Notes: a model not told the origin generated them from the sequence alone. A stretch of DNA of 64,000 bases from Bifidobacterium margollesii (GCF_002860355.1 NZ_NMWU01000021.1:100989-164988), one strand, 5' to 3'. Shown: positions 18,189 to 28,124, counted from the stretch's first letter. A program made the numbers and translations.

Positions 18189-19090
18189 CACAGCACCTCC
18201 TCCAAAGCCTGACGGATAGTGGTATCGAGATGGGACGGCAATGCGTCGAAATCGGTGCCGGTCATATACGCCAGCTGCGGAATGGCCTGATACAGCAGCA
18301 TCTCCTCGCCGCCGATCGCCGTTCCCCCGCGACTGCGGTACGCCTGCATAAGCAGAGTGGGGCGTGGGTCGTAGATCACGTCAAGCAGCAGACCGCCGAC
18401 GGGACCATCGTCATTCGCCAGCAGCGACGAAGCCGTGGAGTCCGCGGCATGGGACGGCAACGTACTGATCACGATCCTTTCGCCAGCGATGATCTCGGGA
18501 ATCTGCTTCATCGAGATCACGTCGACGCTCATGCCGAATGTCTGAGCGAAGGGGGCTATGGCATGGGCCTTGTCCGCATGACGGGCGGCGATGGTCACAT
18601 GCTCGATCTGCATGGTGGAGCATGCGGCGATGGCCGACGTCGCGGTATTGCCCGATCCTATGATCAGTGCCTTGGCGGGCAACGTCGCATAGGTGGCGTC
18701 ATCGTTCCTGCCGTATTTCCTCACGGCGTTGGTGATCGCCAGATTGATGCCCGCCACATCGGTGTTGTACAGGTGGATGGCGGGTCCGGATGCGCCCGGC
18801 CTCCACTCGAAGATCGCGGTGTTGGCCACGCCGAGTTTTTCGGCCCAGCGGTTGGACGTCCTTCCCATGGGCATGATGGCCTTCTTCAACGGCATGGTCA
18901 GGCTCAGCCCATGCCATCGAGGATCGAGTTCACCGATGAAATCCGCGAGAGAGTGTTCGTCCACCTCATGGCTGTCATAGAACCAGTCGCTCAGCCCCAT
19001 GGCCTTGTAGGCGGTGTTATGGATCAGCGGCGACAGTGAGTGCGAGATGGGTTTGCCCAATACGGCGGCCCGGTGCCTGATTTCTGTCAT
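18188..19090 (-). CDS. aroE: Shikimate dehydrogenase family protein
   Basis: NADP(H)-dependent reduction of 3-dehydroshikimate to shikimate, or a close AroE-like activity. The 300 residues have the substrate signature LGKPISHSLSP, the LTMPLKK catalytic-lysine strand, NTDVAGI (catalytic Asp) and the Rossmann motif IIGSGNTATSAIAA. The ATG at 19090 has AGGAG with 9-nt spacing, while the ATG at 19099 abuts it. Bifidobacteria may carry more than one AroE paralogue, so quinate or other substrates are possible. Its stop overlaps the rapZ start. Confidence 0.9.
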   Translation of the reverse strand: MTEIRHRAAVLGKPISHSLSPLIHNTAYKAMGLSDWFYDSHEVDEHSLADFIGELDPRWHGLSLTMPLKKAIMPMGRTSNRWAEKLGVANTAIFEWRPGASGPAIHLYNTDVAGINLAITNAVRKYGRNDDATYATLPAKALIIGSGNTATSAIAACSTMQIEHVTIAARHADKAHAIAPFAQTFGMSVDVISMKQIPEIIAGERIVISTLPSHAADSTASSLLANDDGPVGGLLLDVIYDPRPTLLMQAYRSRGGTAIGGEEMLLYQAIPQLAYMTGTDFDALPSHLDTTIRQALEEVL

Positions 19091-19174
19091 GAGGTGCATC
19101 TCCTTCGTCTCTTTGCCTTATGCTACCGCTCACATCCTGACAATCAAATCGGCATCAGGCTCCAGGCCGCACGG

Positions 19175-21481
19175 TCAGGCGCGTTCACGCAAGGAATCAT
19201 GGATCGTTCGGGCTTTCTTCTCTCCGATGCCGGGAATCTTGAGGAACTCCTCCATCGGGGCCTCCCGCATGGCCTTGACCGATCCGAAGTGTTTCAGCAG
19301 TTTCTTCTGGTAGGTCAATCCGACGCCGGGAATGTCGTCCAACGCGGAGCGCAACGATCCCTTGGAACGGGTTTCACGATGGTAGGTGATCGCGAATCGG
19401 TGGGATTCGTCGCGCACCCGCTGCAGGAGGTACATGCCTTCGGACTGTCGCCTGAGGATGACCGGATAGTCGTCATCGGGAAGCCATACCTCTTCAAGAC
19501 GCTTGGAGAGGCCGCACAATGCCACGTCGTCCACACCGCAGTCCGCCAGCGCCTTGGCGGCCGCAGCGACCTGAGGCCGTCCGCCGTCCACCACGATGAG
19601 GTTCGGCTTGTAGGCGAAATGCCGTCGATCCGTGTTCTGCTGAACGATCGGCTCCCCGTCATGACCACCTCCCCCGTCGCGGGCGGCGCGCTCCTCCCGC
19701 CGTTCGTTGTCGATGCTCTCGCCCGAATCCCCGGCGATGTTGCCGTGGCGGAATCGGCGGGTCAGCGTTTCGTACAGTGCGGTGACGTCGTCCACTGCGC
19801 CTTTGCCGTCCTTGCCGCGGATGGCGAAGCGGCGGTATTCGCTTTTCTTGGCCACGCCGTCTTCGAACACCACCATCGAGGCCACCTGGAAGATGCCTCC
19901 CACGGTGTTCGAGATGTCGTAGCATTCGATGCGCAGAGGCGCCTGTTTCAGCCCCAGGGCCTTCGCCACGTCGTTCATGGCCTTGGTACGCAGCCCCACA
20001 TCCTTGATGCGGCTCATTTTGCTGCGTTGCAGCGCCTGTCGGGCGTTCTCCCCGGCTCGGTCCATCAGAGTCCGCTTATCGCCTCGGATCGCAACGCGGA
20101 TGGTGACCGCTCCCCCACGCAGTCCGGTGAGCCACCGTTCGAGCTCCTCCCGGCGGCTTGGTTCGACAGGCACCAGCACCTCACGCGGGACCGGGGCGAT
20201 CGGGGCGAGCAGATCGGCCCTACCGGTCTGCTCCCTCCTCATGTTGCGCGCACGCGTGGCTTGGGCTCTGGTCCGCGCGTCCGTGGCGGTGACGGTCTGC
20301 GTGCTGCCGAGAGCATCCCGACTGGTCGAGATCACCATCTGATCATTGACCGTCTGATCATCGACGCCGGGGTTCTCTCCGGCGTTCTCCGCATACACCT
20401 GGGTGATCAGATCGGCGATCAGATCGGCATCCGAGATATCCTCCACACGTTCGACGGTCCAATTGCGTTCGCCTCGAATCGCTCCGGCCCGGACGAAGAA
20501 CGCATGGACCGACGCTTCGAGCTCGTCGGCGGCGAAGCCGAAGACGTCGGCGTCCACCTGATCGTCGAACACCACGGAATTCTGCTGCAGCACCGTGCCT
20601 AGCATCTGGATCTGATCGCGCAGACGCGCGGCCTTTTCGAACTCCAGATCGGCGCTGGCCGCCTTCATGTCGGCGGTGAGCTGCGCGATGTATGATTTCC
20701 CAAGCCGTCCGGTCATCACGCCGACCAGCTGCTCGCACAGGCGGCGATGCTCCTTCGCGTCGATGCGGCCGACGCAGGGGGCCGAGCATTTGCCGATGCT
20801 GGCGAGCAGGCATGGACGGTCGGTGAGCCCGGCCTTGCGGAAGGCGCTTGCCGAGCAGGTGCGCACGGGAAAGCTCGCCAGCAGCCTGTCGAGCGACTGC
20901 CGTACATCCCACACCTTGGCGTACGGTCCGAAATATCGGGTGCCGTGATGCCAGCGGCTTCGGGTGATCCACACGCGTGGATACTCCTCGCCTACGGAGA
21001 CCGCGAGATACGGATAGGTCTTGTCGTCGCGGAACACCACGTTGAACCTCGGATCGAACTCCTTGATCCACGTGTATTCCAGCGTCAGCGCTTCCAGCTC
21101 GGTGCCGACGACGGTCCATTCGAGGCTACGAGCGGTAAGCACCATCGTCTGGGTGCGCGGATGCAGCTGATACAGCGGCTGGAAGTAGTTCGTCAGGCGG
21201 TTGCGCAGGTTCTTCGCCTTGCCTACGTAGATCACCCGTCCCTCGCCGTCACGCCACTTGTACACGCCGGGCTCGGCGGGAATATCGCCGGTCCTCGGCC
21301 GGAACAGGTCGCGGGAGTCGCCGAGCAGCGGGGCGCCGTTGACGTTGACCCGCGGCCGCTCTCCGACGGATGTGGGGACTCCGTCACCGTGCCGGTCAGT
21401 CCGCCGTCGGTCCTGCAGCATACGATCCGCGGCATCCTGCCATACGTCGGGCGAATGGCGTTCGATCATGCCTGATGCCAT
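19175..21481 (-). CDS. uvrC: Excinuclease ABC subunit C
   Basis: Makes both incisions in nucleotide-excision repair when bound to UvrB at a lesion. Domain order: GIY-YIG nuclease (PGVYKWRDGEGRVIYVGKAK at about 72-91), Cys-rich UvrC region, UVR domain (ADLEFEKAARLRDQIQML at about 275-292), RNase H-like nuclease domain (LRIECYDISNTVGG, with LIVVDGGRPQ later) and C-terminal helix-hairpin-helix pairs (LDDIPGVGLTYQKKLLKHFG; FLKIPGIGEKKA). At 768 residues it is longer than the usual 600-620. The extra length is a roughly 60-residue N-terminal tail and a low-complexity insert at about 360-420. AAAGGACG precedes the ATG. Confidence 0.97.
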   Translation of the reverse strand: MASGMIERHSPDVWQDAADRMLQDRRRTDRHGDGVPTSVGERPRVNVNGAPLLGDSRDLFRPRTGDIPAEPGVYKWRDGEGRVIYVGKAKNLRNRLTNYFQPLYQLHPRTQTMVLTARSLEWTVVGTELEALTLEYTWIKEFDPRFNVVFRDDKTYPYLAVSVGEEYPRVWITRSRWHHGTRYFGPYAKVWDVRQSLDRLLASFPVRTCSASAFRKAGLTDRPCLLASIGKCSAPCVGRIDAKEHRRLCEQLVGVMTGRLGKSYIAQLTADMKAASADLEFEKAARLRDQIQMLGTVLQQNSVVFDDQVDADVFGFAADELEASVHAFFVRAGAIRGERNWTVERVEDISDADLIADLITQVYAENAGENPGVDDQTVNDQMVISTSRDALGSTQTVTATDARTRAQATRARNMRREQTGRADLLAPIAPVPREVLVPVEPSRREELERWLTGLRGGAVTIRVAIRGDKRTLMDRAGENARQALQRSKMSRIKDVGLRTKAMNDVAKALGLKQAPLRIECYDISNTVGGIFQVASMVVFEDGVAKKSEYRRFAIRGKDGKGAVDDVTALYETLTRRFRHGNIAGDSGESIDNERREERAARDGGGGHDGEPIVQQNTDRRHFAYKPNLIVVDGGRPQVAAAAKALADCGVDDVALCGLSKRLEEVWLPDDDYPVILRRQSEGMYLLQRVRDESHRFAITYHRETRSKGSLRSALDDIPGVGLTYQKKLLKHFGSVKAMREAPMEEFLKIPGIGEKKARTIHDSLRERA

Positions 21482-21507
21482 GCAACGTCCTTTCGTTTAC
21501 TCCTCGT

Positions 21508-24500
21508 CTATTCCGCCGCTAGCATGGGCTTCAGGAAACGGCCGGTCCATGATTCCCCGCATTCGGACACCTGCTCGGGTGTACCCTGGGCCACGACCGT
21601 ACCGCCGCCGTCTCCGCCTTCCGGTCCGAGATCGATGATCCAGTCGGCCGACTTGACGACGTCAAGATTATGCTCGATCACGATCACGGTGTTGCCCTTG
21701 TCGACCAGGCCCTGCAACACGACGAGCAGTTTGCGTACGTCCTCGAAATGCAGACCGGTGGTCGGTTCGTCGAGAATATAGATGGTCTTGCCGTCGGACC
21801 GCTTCTGCAGCTCGGTGGCGAGCTTCACGCGCTGCGATTCACCTCCGGAGAGGGTCGGGGCCGGCTGTCCGAGCCGGATGTAGCCGAGACCCACATCCAC
21901 CAGCGTGTCGAGGTAACGGGCGATGGAGGGATACGCCTTGAAGAAGTCGGCGGCCTCCTCGATGGGCATGTTCAGCACGTCGGACACGGTCTTGCCGTTG
22001 TATTTCACCTCAAGCGTCTCGCGGTTGTACCGCTGCCCGTGGCATACCTCACAGTCCACGTACACGTCGGGAAGGAAGTTCATCTCGATCTTCAGCGTAC
22101 CGTCGCCGTGGCAGGCCTCGCATCGACCGCCCTTCACGTTGAACGAGAAGCGTCCCGGACCGTATCCGCGCACCTGTGCTTCGGGCGTCTTGGCGAACAG
22201 CTGACGGATCTTATCCCATACGCCGGTGTAGGTGGCGGGGTTGGATCGCGGCGTGCGGCCGATGGGATTCTGATCCACATGGATCACCTTGCGCAGCTGG
22301 TCGACGCCCTCCACGCGGGTGTGCTTGCCCGGTACGATGCGCGCACCGTTGAGCCGGTCGGCGAGCACCGGGTAGAGGATCGTGTTCACCAGCGTGGATT
22401 TGCCGGAGCCCGACACTCCGGTGACGCAGGTGAACACGCCGAGCGGGAAGCTGACGCGGATGTTCTTCAGATTGTTCTCCCGCGCCCCCACCACGGTGAG
22501 CGCACGGGTTCTGCGCACCTTCCGGCGTCGGGCCGGCACCTCGATCGCACGGCGGCCGGCGATGTAGTCGCCGGTGACGGATCGGGCTGCGTCGACGAGA
22601 TGGTTCGCCGGGCCTGAGTAGACGACCTCTCCCCCGTGTTCGCCCGCACCGGGACCGATGTCGACCAGCCAGTCGGCCTTCTCGATGGTCTCCTGATCGT
22701 GTTCGACCACGATCAGGGTGTTGCCGAGGTCGCGCAGGTGATGCAGCGTTTCGATGAGGCGTTCGTTGTCGCGCTGGTGCAGGCCGATGGACGGTTCGTC
22801 GAGCACGTACATCACGCCCACCAGTCCCGAACCGATCTGCGTGGCGAGACGGATGCGCTGCGCCTCGCCGCCGGACAGCGTGGCGGCGGCGCGCGACAGC
22901 GTCAGATAGTCGAGGCCGACGTCGTTGAGGAATCCCAGCCGGGCGCGGATCTCCTTGAGCACCTCACCGGCGATAGCAGCCGCCGATCCTGTCAGATGCA
23001 GATCGTTCACCCACGCCAGTGCCTTGCGCACCGGCATGTCGCACACATCGAAGATGGATCTGCCGTCCACGGTGACGGCCAGCACTTCGGGTTTGAGCCT
23101 CCTGCCGCCGCACTCCTGACAGGGCACTTCGCGCATATACGACTCGTAGTACTGCTTCATCGAATCGGAGTCGGTCTCGTCATGGCGACGCATCAGCGTG
23201 CGCACCACGCCTTCGAAGCCGGTGGAATATTCGCGCAGACGTCCCCAGCGGTTGCGGTAGGAGACGCGTACCTTGAAATCGTGGCCGTACATGATCGCCT
23301 GGCGCACGTCTTCGGGAAGATCCTTCCACGGCGTGCCCATGGAGAACCCCATCTCGTCGGCCAGTCCTTCGAGCACATGCCCGTAGTACTGCGAGGTGGT
23401 CTTGGTGTTCGACCACGGTTCGATCACGCCGTCCGCCAGCGACTTGTCCGGGTCGGAGATCACCAGTTCGGGGTCGATCTCCAACTTGAATCCGAGTCCG
23501 GTGCATACCGGGCAGGCGCCGTAGGGTGCATTGAATGAGAAGGTGCGTGGCTCGATCTCGTCGAGCTCCAGTTGGTGGCCGTTTGGGCAGCTGCGTTTTT
23601 CGGAGAAAGGCTGCCGGCGTGCGGGGTCCTTGGCGTCCACGTCCACGAAATCGGCGATCACCACGCCGGAGGCGAGCTTCAATGCGGTCTCCACCGAATC
23701 GGTGAGGCGCTGCCGTATGCCGTCCTTGACCACCAGACGGTCCACCACCACTTCGATGGTGTGCTTCTTCTGCTTGGCGAGTTTGATGTCGTCGGAGAGC
23801 TGGGTCATTTCACCGTCGATGAGGGCGCGGGCGTAGCCGTCCGAGCGCAGGGTCTCCAGCAGTTCCACGAATTCGCCCTTGCGCCCCTTGACCACGGGCG
23901 CGAGGATCTGGAACCGGGTGCGATCGGGCTTCGCCATAAGCGTGTCGACGATCTGCTGCGGGGTCTGAGCGGTGACGAGCTGGCCGCATTCGGGGCAGTG
24001 CGGCACGCCGGTGCGGGCGAACAGCAGTCGCAGATAGTCATACACCTCGGTGATGGTGCCGACGGTGGATCGCGGATTGCGGTTCGTGGTCTTCTGGTCG
24101 ATGGATACCGCGGGGCTCAGGCCTTCGATGAAGTCGACGTCGGGCTTGTCCATCTGGCCGAGGAACTGACGGGCGTAGGCGGACAGCGATTCCACGTACC
24201 GGCGCTGCCCCTCCGCGAACAGGGTGTCGAACGCCATGGACGATTTGCCGGAGCCGGAAAGTCCGGTGAACACGACCATGCGGTTGCGAGGGAACGATAG
24301 ATCGACGTTCTTGAGATTGTGCTCGCGAGCGCCTTGGATGATGATCTTGCGGTCGTTGGGCATGTGTGAGAGGTCGGCGATGAGCGTGCCCGAGGGTTGG
24401 TCGTCGCTGGGCAGCCAGGTGATGTGGTCGTCGTCCGTGTTTCGCATGGTGCCGACGGTTGCGGTACTGGTTTCGGCGTTGGTTCCGGAATGCTGTGGTG

Positions 24501-24516
24501 TGGTCGTGTCGGTCAC
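21508..24516 (-). CDS. uvrA: Excinuclease ABC subunit A
   Basis: Damage-recognition ATPase of nucleotide-excision repair. It has two ABC modules: Walker [10 protein letters not shown] with signature LSGGEAQRI, and GVSGSGKST with LSGGESQRV. Zinc modules include [15 protein letters not shown] and CEACHGDG with CEVCHG, and the UvrB-binding region lies between. From the GTG at 24516 it has 1002 residues. An upstream ATG at 24582 keeps the frame open but has no ribosome binding site and lies only 9 bp from a LexA box, so it is probably upstream of the transcription start. The GTG has AGAGGA just ahead. uvrC follows after 26 bp. Confidence 0.96.
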   Translation of the reverse strand: MTDTTTPQHSGTNAETSTATVGTMRNTDDDHITWLPSDDQPSGTLIADLSHMPNDRKIIIQGAREHNLKNVDLSFPRNRMVVFTGLSGSGKSSMAFDTLFAEGQRRYVESLSAYARQFLGQMDKPDVDFIEGLSPAVSIDQKTTNRNPRSTVGTITEVYDYLRLLFARTGVPHCPECGQLVTAQTPQQIVDTLMAKPDRTRFQILAPVVKGRKGEFVELLETLRSDGYARALIDGEMTQLSDDIKLAKQKKHTIEVVVDRLVVKDGIRQRLTDSVETALKLASGVVIADFVDVDAKDPARRQPFSEKRSCPNGHQLELDEIEPRTFSFNAPYGACPVCTGLGFKLEIDPELVISDPDKSLADGVIEPWSNTKTTSQYYGHVLEGLADEMGFSMGTPWKDLPEDVRQAIMYGHDFKVRVSYRNRWGRLREYSTGFEGVVRTLMRRHDETDSDSMKQYYESYMREVPCQECGGRRLKPEVLAVTVDGRSIFDVCDMPVRKALAWVNDLHLTGSAAAIAGEVLKEIRARLGFLNDVGLDYLTLSRAAATLSGGEAQRIRLATQIGSGLVGVMYVLDEPSIGLHQRDNERLIETLHHLRDLGNTLIVVEHDQETIEKADWLVDIGPGAGEHGGEVVYSGPANHLVDAARSVTGDYIAGRRAIEVPARRRKVRRTRALTVVGARENNLKNIRVSFPLGVFTCVTGVSGSGKSTLVNTILYPVLADRLNGARIVPGKHTRVEGVDQLRKVIHVDQNPIGRTPRSNPATYTGVWDKIRQLFAKTPEAQVRGYGPGRFSFNVKGGRCEACHGDGTLKIEMNFLPDVYVDCEVCHGQRYNRETLEVKYNGKTVSDVLNMPIEEAADFFKAYPSIARYLDTLVDVGLGYIRLGQPAPTLSGGESQRVKLATELQKRSDGKTIYILDEPTTGLHFEDVRKLLVVLQGLVDKGNTVIVIEHNLDVVKSADWIIDLGPEGGDGGGTVVAQGTPEQVSECGESWTGRFLKPMLAAE

Positions 24517-24565
24517 GATTCCTCTGCTTCGATGGTGGGGTTTCTCCGTTGGTGTATCGCCCTCT

Positions 24566-24606
24566 AGGATAGCGCGGCTCATCCCGTGTTTCGAACATCA
24601 GTTCGA
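24566..24606 (-). promoter_or_regulatory. LexA (SOS) box and promoter of uvrA
   Basis: TCGAACATCAGTTCGA at 24591-24606 fits the actinobacterial LexA consensus TCGAAC-N4-GTTCGA exactly. On the minus strand it overlaps a poor -35 (TTCGAA). TATCCT at 24566-24571 can be the -10. This predicts DNA-damage induction of uvrA. Two tandem 17-bp near-repeats, TCGATGTTGGCGTAGTG and a one-base variant, lie at 24603-24636. Confidence 0.88.
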
Positions 24607-24662
24607 TGTTGGCGTAGTGTCGATGTTGGCGTGGTGTGGTCGTCATTGCGCTGTTCGGTGGT

Positions 24663-25031
24663 TCAGTAGCCGTGGGCGTGGAGGGTTTCGTCGTCGAATC
24701 CGAAGTAGTGGCCGATTTCGTGCATGACGGTTTTGCGGATCTGGTCGACCAGTTCGTCGTGGGTGTCGCAGATGCGTTCGTGGGGGCCTTTGAAGATCGT
24801 GATGATGTCGGGCATGACGCCGCCGTAGTCGTTGGTGCGTTGCGGGAGCGGTATGCCTTCGTAGAGTCCGAGCAGTTCGTCGTGGGGATTGTGCATGGTA
24901 GCGAGCTCGCGTTCGTCGGGTTCGTCGGCCATGGCGATGCCGATGTTGGCGAGCGCGTTGTGGAATCGTGGCGGGATGAGTCGTAGTGCTTCTTCGATGG
25001 CGGTTTCGAAGTCGTCGTCGCTGATGTGCAT
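24663..25031 (-). CDS. Zincin-like metallopeptidase family protein
   Basis: Small 122-residue protein of the minimal zincin family common in actinobacteria. The zinc-binding motif is HEIGHYFGFDDE near residue 105, an HExxHxxGxxD signature. Other conserved parts are the N-terminal FETAIEEALRLIPPRFHNAL and GLYEGIPLPQRTNDYG. No signal peptide is visible, so it is probably cytosolic. The physiological substrate is unknown. It stands upstream of uvrA on the same strand, but the LexA box between them suggests separate control. Confidence 0.88.
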   Translation of the reverse strand: MHISDDDFETAIEEALRLIPPRFHNALANIGIAMADEPDERELATMHNPHDELLGLYEGIPLPQRTNDYGGVMPDIITIFKGPHERICDTHDELVDQIRKTVMHEIGHYFGFDDETLHAHGY

Positions 25032-25222
25032 GTTCCACGCATAGCATGGCGTGCGGGTGTTTGTCTAGGCGTATGCGGTTTACTACGCATGGCATGTCAT
25101 CGTCGTCGTACGGCGGCATGTGTTATTCGGATGAGGCAACGATGGCGCGATGGAGTCGTGCGGGTTCGGGCAGGACGTGTGGCCCTTTGTCGGAGAAGAA
25201 GCGGGAAAGGCGGGAATCCGCG

Positions 25223-26674
25223 ATGGATAGCGAACTGTTCGAGAGGGCGTCGGTGCCCCGGGCGTATTTCGCGTTGTCGATGCCTGTGGTGATGAGTATG
25301 CTGGTCACGCTGGTCTACAACATGGTGGATACGTATTTCATTGCGCATGCCGGGGATTCGAACATGGTTGCCGGGGTGTCGCTTTCGGCGCCGGTGTTCA
25401 TGGTGATGATCGCCATCGGCGATATCTTCGGTCTGGGCGGCAGCTCGGTGATTTCGCGGCTGTTCGGTCAGCATCGGTATGCGGATGGACGGCGGCTGAG
25501 TGTGTTCTGCTTCTATGGGTCGCTGCTTGTCGGCGTGGTGGTTCTGACGATCGGTCTGGTGTTTCGCGGGCCGATTCTGTCGATGCTTGGTGCGAACGAG
25601 GCGACCTGGGTGCATGCGAGCGCCTACTATACGTGGATCATCATTGGTTCCCCGCTGATCATCATGTCGATGACGCCGGTCAATCAGCTGCGTACCGAGG
25701 GGCATGCCGTGCCGTCGATGATCGGTCAGATCGCGGGCACCGTGGTCAATATCGTGCTCAATCCGCTGTTCATCCATGTGCTTGGCTGGGGTGCGGCTGG
25801 TTCGGCGTTCGCCACGGTTCTGGCGAATGTGTGCACTGATGCGTATCTGGTGTGGTTTCTGGTGTTTCGCAGCAGCAATCTTTCCGTCGATCCCCGTCTT
25901 ATGGTCGTGCGGCGGTCGGAGGGGAATCGTTCGGCGGCGAAGTCGTATGGGCGTGCGTTCGTGGAGCGTCCGGTGGCGGTGCGGCGTAGGCGTCTGAACA
26001 TTTCGTCGTTGGAGGTGAGGGATGTTCTTGCGATCGGCATTCCTTCGGCGGTGACGAACATCACGCAGAGTTTCGGCATCGTGATGGTGAATCTGTATCT
26101 GCTGGCGTATGGCAATGATCCGGTGGCGGCCATGGGCATTGCGCTGAAGGTGGTGATGATCGCGGTGTCGGTGTTCGTGGGGTTCGCGTTTGGCGCGCAG
26201 GCGTTGATCGGCTATAACTACGGGGCGCGCAATATGCGGCGCCTGGGTGCGATTCTGCGGTTCTCGTATGTGTTTCTGTCCGCGTTCGCCGTTGTCATGA
26301 CCGTGGCGCTCAGTGTGTTCGACCGTCGGCTCATGGGGTTCTTCATCGGCGATCCGCGTATCATCGATCTTGGTGCGGGGATGCTGCGCGTGCAGCTGCT
26401 GAGTCTGGTGTGTGTGGGCGTGGTGATGGTGACCACCTGTACGTTCCAGTCGACGGGTAAGGCGCTGGGCGCCTTCATCCTGTCGATCTGCCGTCAGGGT
26501 GTGGTACTGGTGGCCGTGCTGGCGGTGGCGTCCCGCGTGGCCGGCTACGAGGGGGTGATCGCCTCGCAGGCCATCGCCGATCTGATCACGATGATCATCG
26601 CCGGGGTGCTGTTCTTTGTCATGTTGCCCGAGCTGCGCGGGCCGGGGCGGGATTCCGGTGACGGGCGCCGATGA
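25223..26674 (+). CDS. MATE family multidrug/Na+ antiporter
   Basis: Membrane exporter of 483 residues in the DinF/NorM superfamily, expected to have twelve helices in two MatE repeats. Family signs are the N-terminal YFALSMPVVMSMLVTLVYNM, VDTYFIAHAGDSN, GGSSVISRLFGQ and, in repeat two, IGIPSAVTNITQSFGIVMVN with GFAFGAQALIGYNYGAR. ATG 25223 begins the conserved sequence, and GGGAAAGGCGGGA lies upstream. A TetR regulator gene converges on its 3' end. The exported compound is unknown. Confidence 0.9.
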   Translation: MDSELFERASVPRAYFALSMPVVMSMLVTLVYNMVDTYFIAHAGDSNMVAGVSLSAPVFMVMIAIGDIFGLGGSSVISRLFGQHRYADGRRLSVFCFYGSLLVGVVVLTIGLVFRGPILSMLGANEATWVHASAYYTWIIIGSPLIIMSMTPVNQLRTEGHAVPSMIGQIAGTVVNIVLNPLFIHVLGWGAAGSAFATVLANVCTDAYLVWFLVFRSSNLSVDPRLMVVRRSEGNRSAAKSYGRAFVERPVAVRRRRLNISSLEVRDVLAIGIPSAVTNITQSFGIVMVNLYLLAYGNDPVAAMGIALKVVMIAVSVFVGFAFGAQALIGYNYGARNMRRLGAILRFSYVFLSAFAVVMTVALSVFDRRLMGFFIGDPRIIDLGAGMLRVQLLSLVCVGVVMVTTCTFQSTGKALGAFILSICRQGVVLVAVLAVASRVAGYEGVIASQAIADLITMIIAGVLFFVMLPELRGPGRDSGDGRR

Positions 26675-26708
26675 ATGCCTTCGGTATGGCGGGATGAGAT
26701 CGGAGATG

Positions 26709-27290
26709 TCAGACGGCCTTGATTGTACCGGTTGTACGGTCGAGGCCGGCTACCCGCCGGATGCCTTCGCGGATGGCTCGGGGGTCCTGCGGCATTCGGC
26801 CGAGGGCGCGATGCAGGGTGAGTCCTTCGATCAGGGCGTCGAGCACCATGGCGGTCGACGGGTCGAAGAGCCGTTCGAGTTCGGTTCGGCTGGCGGCCAT
26901 CCACCGGTCGACGATGTCGCGGTATGCGGGGTTCCGTGCGGCCAGCGTATAGAGTTCGAGGTTGATGTTGAGGGTCTGCTGCGTGTCGAGCAGATCATGC
27001 TCGATGTGCCGGGCCACCTGTTCGCAGGCCTCCTCCGCGTTGGACGCGGCGGTCATGCGCCGGGAGAACCGGTCGATGGTCTGGTCGGCGAACCGTTCGA
27101 ACGCCTGGTGCAGCAGATCGTCGATGCCGTCGAAATGGTAGGTCATGGATCCGAGCGGCACGTCGGCAGCGGATGCCACCACGCGATGCGAAGTGCCGGC
27201 CACGCCCCGTTCGGCGATCACATTCAGGCAGGCGTCGATGATCCGTCGTTTGCGTTCCGGGTCGAACCGGCGGGCTGAACGTTCATTCAT
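26709..27290 (-). CDS. TetR family transcriptional regulator
   Basis: One-component repressor of 193 residues. The N-terminal helix-turn-helix is RRIIDACLNVIAERGVAGTS followed by HRVVASAADVPLGSMTYHFD, with the rest a ligand-binding helical domain. It is divergent from the acetyltransferase gene at 27387, and a 22-bp perfect palindrome lies in between, probably its operator. It may control itself and that neighbour. A link to the convergent MATE pump is possible but not shown. Confidence 0.92.
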   Translation of the reverse strand: MNERSARRFDPERKRRIIDACLNVIAERGVAGTSHRVVASAADVPLGSMTYHFDGIDDLLHQAFERFADQTIDRFSRRMTAASNAEEACEQVARHIEHDLLDTQQTLNINLELYTLAARNPAYRDIVDRWMAASRTELERLFDPSTAMVLDALIEGLTLHRALGRMPQDPRAIREGIRRVAGLDRTTGTIKAV

Positions 27291-27346
27291 ATCTGGATAT
27301 CCTACGCGACGGATGTCCTACGCACTCCGGCGCTGGGCACGGAACC

Positions 27347-27368
27347 GTTATGTACGATCGTACATAAC
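27347..27368. promoter_or_regulatory. 22-bp palindromic TetR operator
   Basis: A perfect palindrome with the core TTATGTACGATCGTACATAA (plus one more G/C pair outside) lies between the divergent TetR and acetyltransferase starts. It ends just 6 bp before the -10 of the latter, so bound repressor would block its promoter. Confidence 0.85.
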
Positions 27369-27374
27369 ATGCGG

Positions 27375-27380
27375 TATCAT
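27375..27380 (+). promoter_or_regulatory. -10 box of a leaderless promoter
   Basis: TATCAT at 27375-27380 lies 6 bp before the ATG at 27387, so transcription would begin at or beside the start codon. No -35 is obvious at 17 bp; the palindrome fills that place. Confidence 0.5.
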
Positions 27381-27386
27381 TGCCCC

Positions 27387-28055
27387 ATGGATACGAATCG
27401 ACACCACTCGGACCGCGAAACGGCCGACCGTCCGGCGATCGACATGACGGGAAGGGGCGGACGATCCGCGCCAAGCATGAAGGAGCTCATGCTCGCCGGC
27501 GAGTACTACACCAGCACCGATCCCGAACTCGACGCCGAGCGGGAGCGCGCCAAGGATCTGCTGTTCGACTTCAACATGATGCGTCCGACCAGACGCACCG
27601 AACGCGAGGCGATCATCCGCCGACTGTTCGGGCATGCGGGATCCAACTGCTGGATCGAATCCCCGTTCAACTGCGACTACGGATACAACCTCTCCGTCGG
27701 CGACAACTTCTACGCCAACGTGGGCTGCTGCATTCTCGACTGCGCACGCGTGACCATCGGCGACAACGTATGGTTCGGCCCCAACGTCGGCATCTACACG
27801 CCCGAACATGCGTTCGACGCCGAGGAGAGGACCGCGGGCTGGGAGCGCTCGCTGCCCGTCACCATCGGCGATAACGTATGGGTCTGCGGAGGCGCATCCA
27901 TCGTCGCCGGAGTGACGGTCGGGTCGAACAGCGTGATCGCGGCCGGCGCCGTGGTCGTGAGGGACGTCCCCGAAGGCACACTCGTCGCCGGCGTCCCGGC
28001 CCGGGCGATCCGGCCCATCACCGAAAGGGACCGTCTCGGTCTGATCGGACGATAG
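27387..28055 (+). CDS. Maltose/galactoside O-acetyltransferase family protein
   Basis: Left-handed beta-helix acetyltransferase that moves an acetyl group from acetyl-CoA to a sugar hydroxyl. The Maa/LacA core is complete: MKELMLAGEYYTSTDPEL, FNCDYGYNLSVGDNFYANVG, hexapeptide repeats VTIGDNVWFGPNVGIYT, the catalytic His in YTPEHAFD, and VTIGDNVWVCGGASIVAGV followed by IAAGAVVVRDVPEGTLVAGV. The core starts about 30 residues in. The ATG at 27387 adds a polar tail, has no ribosome binding site and fits a leaderless mRNA. ATG 27477 is the alternative. It is probably repressed by the divergent TetR. Confidence 0.9.
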   Translation: MDTNRHHSDRETADRPAIDMTGRGGRSAPSMKELMLAGEYYTSTDPELDAERERAKDLLFDFNMMRPTRRTEREAIIRRLFGHAGSNCWIESPFNCDYGYNLSVGDNFYANVGCCILDCARVTIGDNVWFGPNVGIYTPEHAFDAEERTAGWERSLPVTIGDNVWVCGGASIVAGVTVGSNSVIAAGAVVVRDVPEGTLVAGVPARAIRPITERDRLGLIGR

Positions 28056-28066
28056 CGATCCGTCAG

Positions 28067-28099
28067 CCGCTTCGGATCACAGGTCGAGATCCGAAGCGG
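28067..28099. terminator. Bidirectional hairpin between convergent genes
   Basis: Twelve-bp perfect arms CCGCTTCGGATC (28067-28078) and GATCCGAAGCGG (28088-28099), between the ends of the acetyltransferase and ABC permease genes. Confidence 0.75.
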
Positions 28100-28124
28100 T
28101 GCCAGACGGCCATTCAACGTCGGA

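Noticed and set aside
24603-24636. Tandem 17-bp repeat as an iteron
   Set aside because: Only two copies, one base different, overlapping the LexA box; more likely a local duplication.
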